From the NCBI RefSeq assembly GCF_024494595.1, contig NZ_JANHDI010000016.1, forward strand, positions 29,571 to 93,570: a stretch of DNA of 64,000 nucleotides, written 5' to 3'. This document shows, in pieces, positions 1-7,988 of this stretch; within the stretch, counting starts at the first letter, position 1, and each line of letters opens with the position of its first letter. Under the pieces are notes generated by a model that saw only the letters and a program-made list of their open reading frames with translations, made no database searches and had not been told where the DNA came from. Origin of the DNA: Halobellus rarus. Lineage in GTDB: Archaea > Halobacteriota > Halobacteria > Halobacteriales > Haloferacaceae. Both the position numbers and the translations under genes were made by a program.

Positions 1-1012
1 CCTGGCTGCGCTCTCGCGGGAACGACAGCCGCTGGACGTATAGGAGATGGACTGCGGCAGCGATGATACTCCCGACGGCGAACAGCGCGGTGGTGCGGTT
101 GGTCAGGTTCAGCCCGACGTCCCACGCCTCGGCGCTGAACACGAGGATCAGCGTCGGCGTCACTGCGGCCGTCGAGAGACGCGGAAGTGAGAACGGGAGC
201 AGCGGTGCGCGACTCTGCAGCAGCGTCGCGACGACGATACCCGGATTCCGCACGAGGCTCACCGCGTGAAACGCCAACCTTCGGGGCCGACCTCGCGAGA
301 CGTCCTCCTCGGGGATGCGGGTAGCGATCTCTCTGAGGTAATCTGTGATGTCCGCATCGAACGGCGGGACACGCCGCCGGGAGGGATCGAACGAGAACGG
401 AGCCATCACGCCGCTATCACTGTGATCCGCACGAAACACGTGGCCCAGGAGGTGGACGAGGAGGGTCGCAGCGTTCCAGCGGACGGCCGCCGAGTCGAGC
501 GCTCCGACCGTCTCCCGGCCGGGGATTCGCAGAAGTCGTCGCGTCGAGACGACGACGACGCGGGCGAGCGGGGAGGCGAGCCCCTCGACCGATTTCTCAT
601 CTCGCGTGGTCAGGGGCACGTCGGTCACGACGACGACGAGGTCGTACGGTCGTTTCATCATATGATGTGCGGCCTCGTCGAGGAACTCGGACGGCCGTCG
701 GGGGGCGCCGTCGGTGAGCGGATCCGGTTCGGCACAGTTGACCCGCCAGGCCGCGTCCGTGGCTGCCGCCAGCTCATTGACGCCGTCGCGGGCCATCTGA
801 TCGGCAAACGATTGCAACGGTTCGACATCGCCACCCGGCGAGTGAGCAATGAGAACTCCCACGTCGATCTGTGGCGCATCCGCGTCGTCACTTCGGTCGT
901 CCACAGTCGGCGGGTCGGACCCCATCGCCTCCTCGCCGTCAGTTACTGCACTACCTGCGGAATCCCGGTCGACGTCGGAGGCCTTGGGATTTATCGCCTG
1001 AGCGTCGTCCAT
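1..1012 (-). CDS. Unknown protein with soluble N-terminal domain and C-terminal membrane segments (3' end outside window)
   Basis: An open frame runs from ATG at 1012 to the left edge without a stop, giving 337 codons. Residues 1-50 are an acidic, low-complexity leader. From residue 51 (IDVGVLIAHSPGGDVEPLQS) the sequence looks like a folded alpha/beta domain, with strands around 123-132 (YDLVVVVTDV) and 151-156. Residues 280-327 contain two probable membrane helices, the second around 308-326. It starts 12 bases after the acetyltransferase gene ends, so the two are probably co-transcribed. I do not recognise the family and assign no function. The steady reading frame, acidic bias and third-position GC make it a real gene. 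Confidence 0.8.
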   Translation of the reverse strand, partial: MDDAQAINPKASDVDRDSAGSAVTDGEEAMGSDPPTVDDRSDDADAPQIDVGVLIAHSPGGDVEPLQSFADQMARDGVNELAAATDAAWRVNCAEPDPLTDGAPRRPSEFLDEAAHHMMKRPYDLVVVVTDVPLTTRDEKSVEGLASPLARVVVVSTRRLLRIPGRETVGALDSAAVRWNAATLLVHLLGHVFRADHSDSGVMAPFSFDPSRRRVPPFDADITDYLREIATRIPEEDVSRGRPRRLAFHAVSLVRNPGIVVATLLQSRAPLLPFSLPRLSTAAVTPTLILVFSAEAWDVGLNLTNRTTALFAVGSIIAAAVHLLYVQRLSFPRERSQ

Positions 1013-1024
1013 CACCGGACAGCG

Positions 1025-1774
1025 TCAGAGATACGCATCGTCCCACTCGTCAGCCAGGTGAACGTTGCCACAGTTCCCGCACTCGAGCCTGTCTTGCCCG
1101 TCGCCGGAGACGTCCGTACTGCCGCACTGTGAACAGAAGTACCCGTACGCTTCCGCTTCCCCGTCCGCACCGTACAGCGTAAAGAACGGGGCTTCCGTTC
1201 CGGGAACGCTATCGTCCCGATCGACGGGCCGATCGCTCCCGTCGACGGTGACAGACTCCGGAACCGGGACGGTGGGTTCGTTCGCCGTCTCCGTCCCCTC
1301 GCCCTCGACGAACGTCGTGACGGCGAACTCCTCCCCGCCGACCATTATCTCGTCGTGGCCATCCTGTTTTAAGCCGAATCCCTCCAGGAACTGGCCGCCC
1401 TCGACGGCGTCCTGGAGGATACTGGCCGCTATCGGCTTCTCGGCAAACTCCTCGCGAACGCGATCGATCAACGCCGTGGCGATTCCCCCACCACGTGCTT
1501 CTGGATCCACGTGGAGCCACCGGATCGTCGCTCTCGTTCCGAGTTCGACGGTGACGAACCCGAAGACCGACTCCGTGCCGTCGACCGTGGCGTCGACGAC
1601 GAGCACCGCGGTGTCTGTATCGTCGAGCAAGTCGGCCAGTGACGTGTCGTCGAACTCCTCTTCGAGTATCGTCTCGATCTGCTGTGGACTGAGCGAGTAC
1701 GACGATTGCAGCGAGTCGCGCGTGATCGCTCTGATCCGTTCACGGTCGTCCGACTCCGCGGGGCGAACTTCCAT
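1025..1774 (-). CDS. GNAT family N-acetyltransferase with C-terminal zinc ribbon (DUF5816-type)
   Basis: This 249-residue protein has a GNAT fold in residues 1-150; the acetyl-CoA loop is visible at 89-100 (VDPEARGGGIAT). After an acidic linker comes a small C-terminal domain with four cysteines at 214, 217, 232 and 235 in CxxC-CxxC spacing, the mark of a zinc ribbon. Haloarchaeal GNAT proteins with this tail are annotated DUF5816. The acceptor substrate is unknown. A TATA-like element (CTTATG) lies about 27 bases before the ATG, consistent with leaderless transcription, and the unknown membrane-protein gene follows 12 bases downstream. Confidence 0.85.
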   Translation of the reverse strand: MEVRPAESDDRERIRAITRDSLQSSYSLSPQQIETILEEEFDDTSLADLLDDTDTAVLVVDATVDGTESVFGFVTVELGTRATIRWLHVDPEARGGGIATALIDRVREEFAEKPIAASILQDAVEGGQFLEGFGLKQDGHDEIMVGGEEFAVTTFVEGEGTETANEPTVPVPESVTVDGSDRPVDRDDSVPGTEAPFFTLYGADGEAEAYGYFCSQCGSTDVSGDGQDRLECGNCGNVHLADEWDDAYL

Positions 1775-1890
1775 GCAGTCTGTTATCGTTGAACAGGCAT
1801 AAGTCGTCCGTTGTCTTCATTTTCGCGTCGAAAATACCGCGCTCAAAAAAATGACCAGCAGGAGACGGATCACAAACGTCCGGTGGGGAG

Positions 1891-2133
1891 TTACCTGCGC
1901 AGGTGAATCTCGTCGTCCGAAACGCGCTCGATTCTGGAACTGTCGAGCAGGTAGTCCTCCTCGTCGCCCTCCCCCCAGCCCAGTTTGGACTTGATCGTGT
2001 CCGCCAGCCCCGGATCGGGATCGACGTGTGCCTTGCCGTGTTCCACCTCGATGACGCGACCAACCTGATCGCCGTTGTAGTTTACCACGTTTTTCCCCTC
2101 GTCGTCCTCTGTCAGGGTTACGTTGTCCTGCAT
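1891..2133 (-). CDS. Small PRC-barrel-like haloarchaeal protein
   Basis: The 80-residue acidic protein has the usual features of short haloarchaeal PRC-barrel proteins: an N-terminal EDDEGKNVVNYNGDQVGRV segment, a central VDPDPGLADTIKSKLGWG stretch, and an ending of the type IERVSDDEIHLRR. PRC barrels in archaea are small beta-barrels found alone or in RNA-processing and division proteins; the role of these free-standing copies is unknown. It is monocistronic, with 116 bases to the acetyltransferase gene downstream. Confidence 0.8.
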   Translation of the reverse strand: MQDNVTLTEDDEGKNVVNYNGDQVGRVIEVEHGKAHVDPDPGLADTIKSKLGWGEGDEEDYLLDSSRIERVSDDEIHLRR

Positions 2134-2261
2134 TGCGGTCTAACTAACGACGCCTTCTGACCTGAGGGTTCTGCTTGCCTGTGCTGGGTGTATATTAGGG
2201 AGATCAGCTCACCGGTCGGAATTAGCCCCGACGCCGCCGCCCGCAGGAGGACAGATCGGGA

Positions 2262-2347
2262 CTATCGTAGCGTTTGCACGCCTTTACTCACGCGATCGCA
2301 CGACTGCGTTCGATCGGATACGTAATGGGTTGCAACCGCTACGATAG
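2262..2347. repeat. Inverted-repeat element, MITE-like (86 bp)
   Basis: The 17-base arm CTATCGTAGCGTTTGCA at 2262-2278 is matched in inverse orientation by TGCAACCGCTACGATAG at 2331-2347 with a single mismatch, around a 52-base centre that encodes nothing. The arms look like terminal inverted repeats of a transposase-less mini-element. I saw no clear target-site duplication at the flanks (GGGA and GCGA). A large hairpin in a transcript is the alternative. Confidence 0.5.
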
Positions 2348-2397
2348 GCGAAGAGAAGTCAGATCAGACACTCCGGGCGCAGACGCGACGCCGCGAT

Positions 2398-2721
2398 TTA
2401 GAACGATTCCGTCTCATTCGAATCGCCCTCGTCCGGGGCGCTTCCGCCACGGTCGCTGTAATCCTCCCGACCGATCGCCCCGTCGCCGACCATGTTGAAC
2501 ACCGCCTGCCGGACGCTCTCTGCGTCCTCATACTCCCGCTCGTGCTCCGAAGAGAGCACCTCACGTAACGTGACCTGTTCACCGATGAGACCGAGTTCAC
2601 GGTCACCGTACCGACTGAGCAGCGTCTCGTGAGACAGCGGGTACGACTCCTCCTCGAGATCGCCGGTGAGCGCGCCGAATTCGATGCCGTGCTCTCGGGT
2701 GTCGTCGGGGTCGTTCGCCAT
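2398..2721 (-). CDS. DUF5789 family protein
   Basis: The ATG at 2721 gives 107 residues; longer upstream in-frame extension loses the acidic, haloarchaeal composition. The body (LGLIGEQVTLREVLSSEHER, then AESVRQAVFNMVGDGAIGRE) fits the haloarchaeal DUF5789 pattern of a helical domain with a FNMVGDxAIGRxxYSDRG-type end. Residues 90-107 are disordered and acidic. Function is unknown. It is divergently oriented from the rubredoxin-like gene at 2971, with about 250 bases of shared upstream DNA. Confidence 0.75.
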   Translation of the reverse strand: MANDPDDTREHGIEFGALTGDLEEESYPLSHETLLSRYGDRELGLIGEQVTLREVLSSEHEREYEDAESVRQAVFNMVGDGAIGREDYSDRGGSAPDEGDSNETESF

Positions 2722-2970
2722 AGTAGCCCTTCGACAAGACGAGCTGAAATAGCTCCTGCAGGCGTATGCAAGGTAATGTGTTCCGTCCCAGAGTCTTCCA
2801 GTACCCGTCCACCGGAAGCCGGACTCCACTCGCGGGAGCGACCACACGCGGCATCGGAGCGAGAGGTGACACCACCCCGTGACCGACCGATTCCCACGCC
2901 TCGGGCCCGATAGAACCCTTCGCATACTGCCTCCACCAAGTTGAATACGCGTGCGAGCGAATCGCACAAT

Positions 2971-3270
2971 ATGGACGACCAAGACCGAGTCCACAGTGTG
3001 TCGATCGAACCGGGAGAACTAGTGTACGACGGCAACAGGCGACTGGTGGGGCGCGTGAGCGGCCTCACCGACGATGGGTTCGAAGCGGAGGTGATAGACC
3101 CCGACGGGAGCGAGGTGGAGGAGCTGCCGGGCCAGGAGTTCGGTGAGGGGTACCTGATGTGGCGGTGTAGCGAATGCGGCGAGATGGACGAACTGGACGA
3201 GGGGCTGCCAGAGTCGTGCCCGAGCTGTGGTGCTCCCCGAGAAGCGATCTCCGTCGTAGAGGAGGATTAA
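2971..3270 (+). CDS. DUF7130 family rubredoxin-like protein
   Basis: This 99-residue protein begins at ATG 2971; an in-frame TTG at 2941 is less likely. Residues 1-60 form a small acidic domain (LVYDGNRRLVGRVSGL, then VIDPDGSEVEELPGQEFGEG). The C-terminus carries MWRCSECGE and ESCPSCGAP, two CxxC knuckles typical of rubredoxin-like zinc or iron sites. Haloarchaeal DUF7130 proteins have this layout. Its stop codon at 3268-3270 is directly followed by the broken ion-channel sequence. Confidence 0.78.
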   Translation: MDDQDRVHSVSIEPGELVYDGNRRLVGRVSGLTDDGFEAEVIDPDGSEVEELPGQEFGEGYLMWRCSECGEMDELDEGLPESCPSCGAPREAISVVEED

Positions 3271-3871
3271 AACGAGTCACCCGCGAGCGGGATGCTCTTC
3301 CTGACGATGGGCGTCTCGTACATCCTCTCCGTCCTCGGTGCGGTTTCGAACACACGCTCGTTTTGCCAGCAGCGTCTCCGGGATGGGGGCGGATAACGAA
3401 ACCGTCGCCTACTCGACGTGGGACGGTGAAAATTTCGATGGGCTCGACCTTCCACTCAATTCGCTCGCGTCACGGCTCGATACGCTCGCAGACCAGCACA
3501 GGTCCTATCCGATTCTCCACTACTACCACAGTGAAGAGTCCGAGCACGCCTCCGCGATGGCAGTCGCCGTCTTCGACGAATCGATGACGATTCTACGGTT
3601 CGGCGTTCCGAACGACGAGCAGCCTAACGCGGTGCTCGTCAAGAATGTCCGCTCGCGAGTCAGAACTACCTCGAAACCCAACAATGCATTTATGCAGCCT
3701 GCCGACGAGCCACCGCCGCCGCCGGACTCGGACCGACTTCGTAGTGAGGGCGTCCCGACCGTCTCCGACGACGAGTTCGCCGACGCGCTCGATGAGCTCT
3801 CGGAACGGCGACGGAAACTGCTCGGGATCGTGACCGCCGATGCCTGGCACTGGCCCCCTATCGACTCATAA
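3271..3871 (+). pseudogene. Broken ion-channel family gene: N-terminus missing, one frameshift
   Basis: From 3271 one frame reads through GMLFLTMGVSYILSVLGAVS, a membrane helix, and then runs off at about 3360. The second frame continues the same protein from 3365 (FASSVSGMGADNETVAYS) to the stop at 3871, with TWDGENFDGLDLPLNSLASR and an HYYHSEESEHASAMAVAVFD segment. Removing one T from the run at 3361-3364 joins them seamlessly. Haloarchaeal two-TM potassium-channel-like proteins that I recall have this same C-terminal half. The pore region is absent, because the fragment starts immediately after another gene's stop. It could still express a 177-residue soluble product from GTG 3338. Confidence 0.6.
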
Positions 3872-4172
3872 CTGAGGTACCGTCTGCTTCTCCGGTTGGG
3901 GACCGCTCGTCCGGATTGTTACCGTCGGTAAACACATCGCCATCGGTCGTGACGTAAAAGTCGGATAGTCAGGCTAGTGTAATCACCCAGCACACCTCCT
4001 GTAGGACTTCACGACGGCTATTTCCGGACCGGGGAACTGCTGAAGAACTCCCATAGCCGGGCGAACGTAACGCTGGTCGAACCTTGGGTCGTAGCTGTTG
4101 ATCCACATAATCAAGAAAATAATTACCGTTAAGATATATTGTCTTTTTTCTCCCGGAGCGCCAGAACTGATT

Positions 4173-5054
4173 GTGGCATCAGACCAGAATCCGAGTAGGA
4201 TCAGCAGCACAGGCGACCGAACGAACCGGCGAACATTCCTTATCAAGGCCGTAGGTGGCACAGCGATCGCCGGACTGATCGCGGGCTGTATGGGCGATGA
4301 GGGGTCCGGGGCGACCGACACGCCGGAGCCGACGGATACACCGGAGCCGACCGACACTCCGGAGCCGACCGAGACCGACACGGAGACGGGAACTGACACC
4401 GACATCAGCGGCGAGGTCGGAGACACCGAGGACAACCTGGAGGTCACGAACCACGAACTCTATCAGACCAACGGCGAGGTTGGCCTCCAAGGGACCATCC
4501 AGAACACGGGCGACAGCACGTACGACTTCGTCCAAGCCGAGGTCACGCTGCAGGACGACCAAGGCGAGATCCTCTACGAGTTCATCGACGAGACCGAGGA
4601 GGAGTCCGTGTCTCAGCTCGAGGCCGGTAACGAGTGGCAGTTCGACGTGGTCTTCGAGGAGGCCCAGATGTCCGAGGTCACCAGCTACACCATCGACGTC
4701 GACGGGTACCCGGTTCCCGACGAGGACTTCGGGGACATCACCGGCGATGTCGACGATCAGGACGATAACCTCGAGATCATAAGTACCCACCTCACGCGCC
4801 AGGAGTCCCAGACGTTCGTCACGGGCGATATCAAGAACGTCGGTCAGGACGACATCGAGAACATCGAGGTGAACGTGACGCTCTACGACGACAGTGACAA
4901 CGAGCTCTTCGACTTCAACGACACCGTCGAGCAGGAGGACGAGCTCCAGCAACTGTTCCCGGATCAGATCTGGGAGTTCCGGGTCGTCTTCGATGACATC
5001 GACATGCAGAACATCGCCCGCTACGTAGTCACCGCGAACAGCGAACTCGTCTGA
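4173..5054 (+). CDS. TAT-exported lipoprotein with two FxLYD domains
   Basis: The GTG at 4173 gives 293 residues. A twin-arginine signal (residues 19-20, NRRTFLIK) ends at lipobox IAGC with Cys39, so the protein should be lipid-anchored outside the cell. Next comes a linker with three TDTPEP repeats and a Thr/Glu-rich run. Two related beta-sandwich domains follow; the first begins at LEVTNHELYQTNGEVGLQG and the second at LEIISTHLTRQESQTFVTGD, both of the FxLYD type found in archaeal surface proteins. The AT-rich stretch at about 4115-4145 supplies the promoter. The function is unknown; surface binding is only a guess. A second, single-domain relative lies at 5875. Confidence 0.8.
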   Translation: MASDQNPSRISSTGDRTNRRTFLIKAVGGTAIAGLIAGCMGDEGSGATDTPEPTDTPEPTDTPEPTETDTETGTDTDISGEVGDTEDNLEVTNHELYQTNGEVGLQGTIQNTGDSTYDFVQAEVTLQDDQGEILYEFIDETEEESVSQLEAGNEWQFDVVFEEAQMSEVTSYTIDVDGYPVPDEDFGDITGDVDDQDDNLEIISTHLTRQESQTFVTGDIKNVGQDDIENIEVNVTLYDDSDNELFDFNDTVEQEDELQQLFPDQIWEFRVVFDDIDMQNIARYVVTANSELV

Positions 5055-5874
5055 ACGTCTATCAGTTCGTCATCGACTTCGGAACCGAGACGCCCAACGC
5101 TCCGTCGAGGTGCCCCAGTCGACGAGCGAGAGCAAGCCCGTTGACGGCAGGCAGGACGACCGTCGGTTGACAGCAGTGGTGAGGATGAGTCTATGGGACC
5201 TGAGTTTTCGGATGAACAGATTCACCGAACGACGTGGTTTGCCCGAGATCACGGTTTCGACTCTGGTCGAGCGCAGAACGCCTCGTACGGGGATACGCTG
5301 GTTTTCGAGTGCGAGGATCAAGAAGAGACAGATCGTATGATACAGGTCGAGTATGTCGGCGGGACCGAACGCTGAGGTGCTCTGGTTCCCAAGAAAATCC
5401 AGCCAGAACAGTAGTTGCTTCACCCGTTTCTTCAAAAAGACAGCGAGTCGCATTATCGATATGGTTCACAAGCTTTGCGATCGTTGAACAGGGAATGACA
5501 GATCACGAGCAGCCATCCCCAGAGATGGGCCGGAACTTGGCAAATATCTTCGTCGAGATGACTGGTGAAACTAGCATAACAGACCAACAAGACCGGGAAC
5601 AGGAGAGGAGCAAAAAGGTGATCAATGTCACAGATACCAAGCTGTCCCAGGGAGAAAAATGATGGTCTGCATTAATTTGAACCATCGCCGGTAACGTCGA
5701 GAAAATGAGAGAGAGGGACAGCGTCTAGTGGTTTTTGCAGAGCAATTGCTGGAATAGCACTGTCGTTTCACCATTCAGAAGTGGCGCTGATCACGCTAGC
5801 CGTGGGAGGGTGTCAGCACTGTGCCGTCTGGCGTCTTCTCGTCGTTCAAGGGAGCCAGAGAAGGGGGTTCTCCG
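5055..5874. other. 820 bases with no confident gene except a small candidate
   Basis: Between the two FxLYD lipoprotein genes I see only short frames. One of 60 codons at 5193-5375 on the plus strand has an acidic end (YGDTLVFECEDQEETDRM) and could be a gene fragment, but it has no recognisable domain or promoter. GC content is lower than in the flanking genes. The small protein at 5495 is listed separately. Confidence 0.4.
5495..5662 (+). CDS. Small acidic hypothetical protein
   Basis: The frame from ATG 5495 codes for 55 residues, with an MGRNLANIFVEMTGETSITD core and a charged, mostly polar end. The composition is acidic and haloarchaeal, and the NLANIFVEMTG segment looks like a conserved small domain, but I cannot name a family. 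There is no strong TATA box at the expected distance. It may be a true small protein or a remnant. Confidence 0.4.
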   Translation: MTDHEQPSPEMGRNLANIFVEMTGETSITDQQDREQERSKKVINVTDTKLSQGEK

Positions 5875-6372
5875 CTATACATAGCTGGCCGTAGCCCTGA
5901 TCACGTAGTAGTCGATCTGGAACTCCTGCTCGTCGAAGGTTGTAGCCCACTGCCACGTCTCGCCAGTATCGAGGCGCTCGTGGGTGGTCTGTTCGCTCGC
6001 GGAATCCAAAATCTCGTCCTCGGTCTCGTTCCTATCGTGGAGGGTCACCTCGACGACAACGTTCTGGAGTTGACGGTCACCAGCGTTCGTCGCGTCGCCC
6101 GCCACGACGAGCCCTTTCTCGCCCGCCCGCTGGAACGTGAACCCGTCGAGGATGAGTTCCTCGGACTCCTGTGGGGTGACTGTCCCGACCGGGTCCTCGT
6201 AGGGGCCTGGATTCTCCGGCGCATTGCGCACGAGAGTCACCAAGATATCTGCCTCATCGCCGTTGGCGACATCAGTTGTCCCGTCCGGGGTCCCGCCGGG
6301 GGCGGTGCAGCCCGCGAGACTGGCGGTTGCCGTTCCAATACCGACCGTCTGGATGAATTGTCTTCGTTTCAT
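5875..6372 (-). CDS. TAT-exported lipoprotein, FxLYD-type
   Basis: The ATG at 6372 gives 165 residues (a TTG three codons upstream is possible). MKRRQFIQTVG is a twin-arginine signal ending in the lipobox LAGC, after which the mature protein has a Gly/Thr/Asp linker. The C-terminal domain, from about residue 60, holds the AGDATNAGDRQLQNVVVEVT and GETWQWATTF pattern of an FxLYD beta-sandwich, related to the protein at 4173. It should sit on the outer face of the membrane. It lies 84 bases downstream of the PrsW-type protease gene on the same strand, so the two may be co-transcribed. Confidence 0.75.
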   Translation of the reverse strand: MKRRQFIQTVGIGTATASLAGCTAPGGTPDGTTDVANGDEADILVTLVRNAPENPGPYEDPVGTVTPQESEELILDGFTFQRAGEKGLVVAGDATNAGDRQLQNVVVEVTLHDRNETEDEILDSASEQTTHERLDTGETWQWATTFDEQEFQIDYYVIRATASYV

Positions 6373-6456
6373 TGTATTCAACTGCCACAGGGCGAGTATT
6401 CAGCACGGTGTCTGGCGGGAGGAAAGAAACTGGTGAGCAAACGGCAGAACAGCCAG

Positions 6457-7470
6457 TTACTCAGTCTCTGCATCGATCACTCGTTCTTCGCTTTCGGTAT
6501 TCTCGTTCGAATGCGCTGCCCGGTGGGCGTTTTTGTACTGCTGGATTTTTCGGTAGAGCAGGTAGCCAAAGCCCCCCACATACAGTACAACATAGACGAA
6601 GAACGCGGGTAGTTGGGGGAGGCCCGTCACGGCCTGTATCAACCCGCTTCCAATTCCGACGGTGGTGTTGTAGGTTGCGTGGATTAGCGCGGCGATGATG
6701 AGCCCCTTTACGATGATTGGACCGCGATTTCCCGGGTTGAACTTCGCTAACCCGAGGTAATATCCCGCGAACGCCGAGTAGACGACGTGCCCGGGCCCGG
6801 CTAACGCGCGGGTCGCAGTGATATCACCGCCGATACCGATCAGGTCCAAGCCGAGAGACAGACCGCCGACTTCTCCGACTGCTCCACTGATGTAGATGGC
6901 GTTTTCGATGGTAGCGAATCCGAGTCCGGCGATAGCGCCGTACACTGCACCGTCGATAACTGCGGCGAACCGAGCGTCGTTATACGCATAGAGCCGTACA
7001 GCGAGCAGTTTTACCGACTCCTCCACGGGGCCCACGATGAGGAAGAAAAACAGAACCATCCCGAGACCACCGAGCGCCGTGAAAAACGGCTGAAACACGC
7101 TATTGGCAACGGCAGCAAACCCTGCGGTGAGCACGCCAAGTATGAAGGTAGCCGCGAGCAGCGATAGCGGTTCGCTGGTCGTTACATCGCTGTACCAGAC
7201 GTACGCCGCCAACGCCAGCGCGGGGAGGGCAGAGAGGATCGCTAGCACGCCGATTAAGGGCTCCCGCAGAATACTGAGTCCACCGACGGCGAGGAAAATC
7301 AATAGTGCGAGCAGGACCAGAAGAATCTGGCCGGTACGAACCGCCACCCAGTAGACCGCAACCGAGACACTATCGAGGAGAGACCGCCGTTCCCACGTTG
7401 AGATCCCGTAGAGATCCCGCTCGTCGTCCACCGCCTCGACAGGATCCGTTACATTTTCTACGTCTTGCAT
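6457..7470 (-). CDS. PrsW family intramembrane metalloprotease
   Basis: The 337-residue protein has about eight predicted membrane helices between residues 48 and 310. The PrsW/CAAX-protease-like signature is present: EE at 150-151 (GPVEESVKLL), FATIEN at 185-190, His228 in PGHVVYSAF, and His264 in LIHATYN. These positions bind the catalytic zinc in the family, which cleaves membrane substrates; bacterial PrsW acts on an anti-sigma factor. The substrate here is unknown. The charged N-terminus (1-30) and C-terminus (315-337) are cytoplasmic-type tails. The lipoprotein gene follows in the same direction. Confidence 0.88.
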   Translation of the reverse strand: MQDVENVTDPVEAVDDERDLYGISTWERRSLLDSVSVAVYWVAVRTGQILLVLLALLIFLAVGGLSILREPLIGVLAILSALPALALAAYVWYSDVTTSEPLSLLAATFILGVLTAGFAAVANSVFQPFFTALGGLGMVLFFFLIVGPVEESVKLLAVRLYAYNDARFAAVIDGAVYGAIAGLGFATIENAIYISGAVGEVGGLSLGLDLIGIGGDITATRALAGPGHVVYSAFAGYYLGLAKFNPGNRGPIIVKGLIIAALIHATYNTTVGIGSGLIQAVTGLPQLPAFFVYVVLYVGGFGYLLYRKIQQYKNAHRAAHSNENTESEERVIDAETE

Positions 7471-7600
7471 GCTGTTTCTGTCAGAGAGTAGTTCGCTTCT
7501 TCAGCACAGACAAGAACGAACTTATCAATCGACGCTTGACAGACCATAGTGAGGTGTAAGTTCTAGATGAACGTCAAACCGCAAGTTATCTCAGTTACTC

Positions 7601-7740
7601 AATTGTGAGACCTGGAGTGACAGAACGACGTTGTCGTGCGGGCTTTACGCTCTGTATCTCGCAAGCGGTTTCTGAAAAGTTTTAGAGAGGGTTCTCCTCG
7701 GTGTGAGACAGCCTTACCCTGAACTGTGAGGCCTGGAGTC
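7601..7740. repeat. Imperfect 19-base direct repeat upstream of a DUF7344 fragment
   Basis: AATTGTGAGACCTGGAGTG at 7601-7619 recurs as AACTGTGAGGCCTGGAGTC at 7722-7740, with three differences and starts 121 bases apart. The second copy ends about 30 bases before the TATA box at 7772. A repeated regulator site or a duplicated fragment would both explain it. The whole gap 7471-7802 holds no gene. Confidence 0.4.
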
Positions 7741-7771
7741 ACGTCGATACGTCGCGATGAGCGAACGATAG

Positions 7772-7779
7772 TTTAAATA
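7772..7779 (+). promoter_or_regulatory. TATA box (TTTAAATA)
   Basis: TTTAAATA is centred 27 bases before the ATG at 7803, the spacing of archaeal leaderless promoters. It would drive the DUF7344 fragment and the overlapping glutamate-cysteine ligase remnant. Confidence 0.65.
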
Positions 7780-7802
7780 CCGCAATTCCCACCCACTACA
7801 CT

Positions 7803-7988
7803 ATGAGTTCTCGGTCAGGGGTCACAACGCCGGCATTCTGGAACGATCCCGAAGAGCGCTCCGAAGGGGGCGGTGGCCAGCTTTATACGCCGTTGTACCA
7901 CCACCTGCCAAAGATTCCATCGGCCGGACTCGTCAATTACGACACCGAGCACGAGGTTGTCGAGCCGACCGCCGCAATAGATGCCTGA
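7803..7988 (+). CDS. Short DUF7344-like winged-helix protein or fragment
   Basis: The 61-residue product contains LYTPLYHHLPKIPSAGLVNY followed by DTEHEVVEPTAAID. This matches the wing and last helix of the haloarchaeal DUF7344 winged-helix domain, where a [LV]YHxHLPKLxxAGLVxYD motif is typical. Normal members are about 100 residues or more, and the helices before this part are missing, so this is either a minimal form or an N-terminally damaged gene. Its last 8 bases overlap the ATG of the ligase remnant at 7981, which points to former translational coupling. A good TATA box precedes it. Confidence 0.5.
   Translation: MSSRSGVTTPAFWNDPEERSEGGGGQLYTPLYHHLPKIPSAGLVNYDTEHEVVEPTAAIDA

Noticed and set aside
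266..1132. Plus-strand open frame of 288 codons
   Set aside because: It is the antisense image of the left-edge membrane-protein gene and the end of the acetyltransferase gene; its residues are Arg/Val-rich with no domain.
4179..4952. Minus-strand frame of 257 codons full of Val and Leu
   Set aside because: It is the complement of the FxLYD lipoprotein; repeated GAC/GAG codons give Val/Leu on the other strand. No motif is present.
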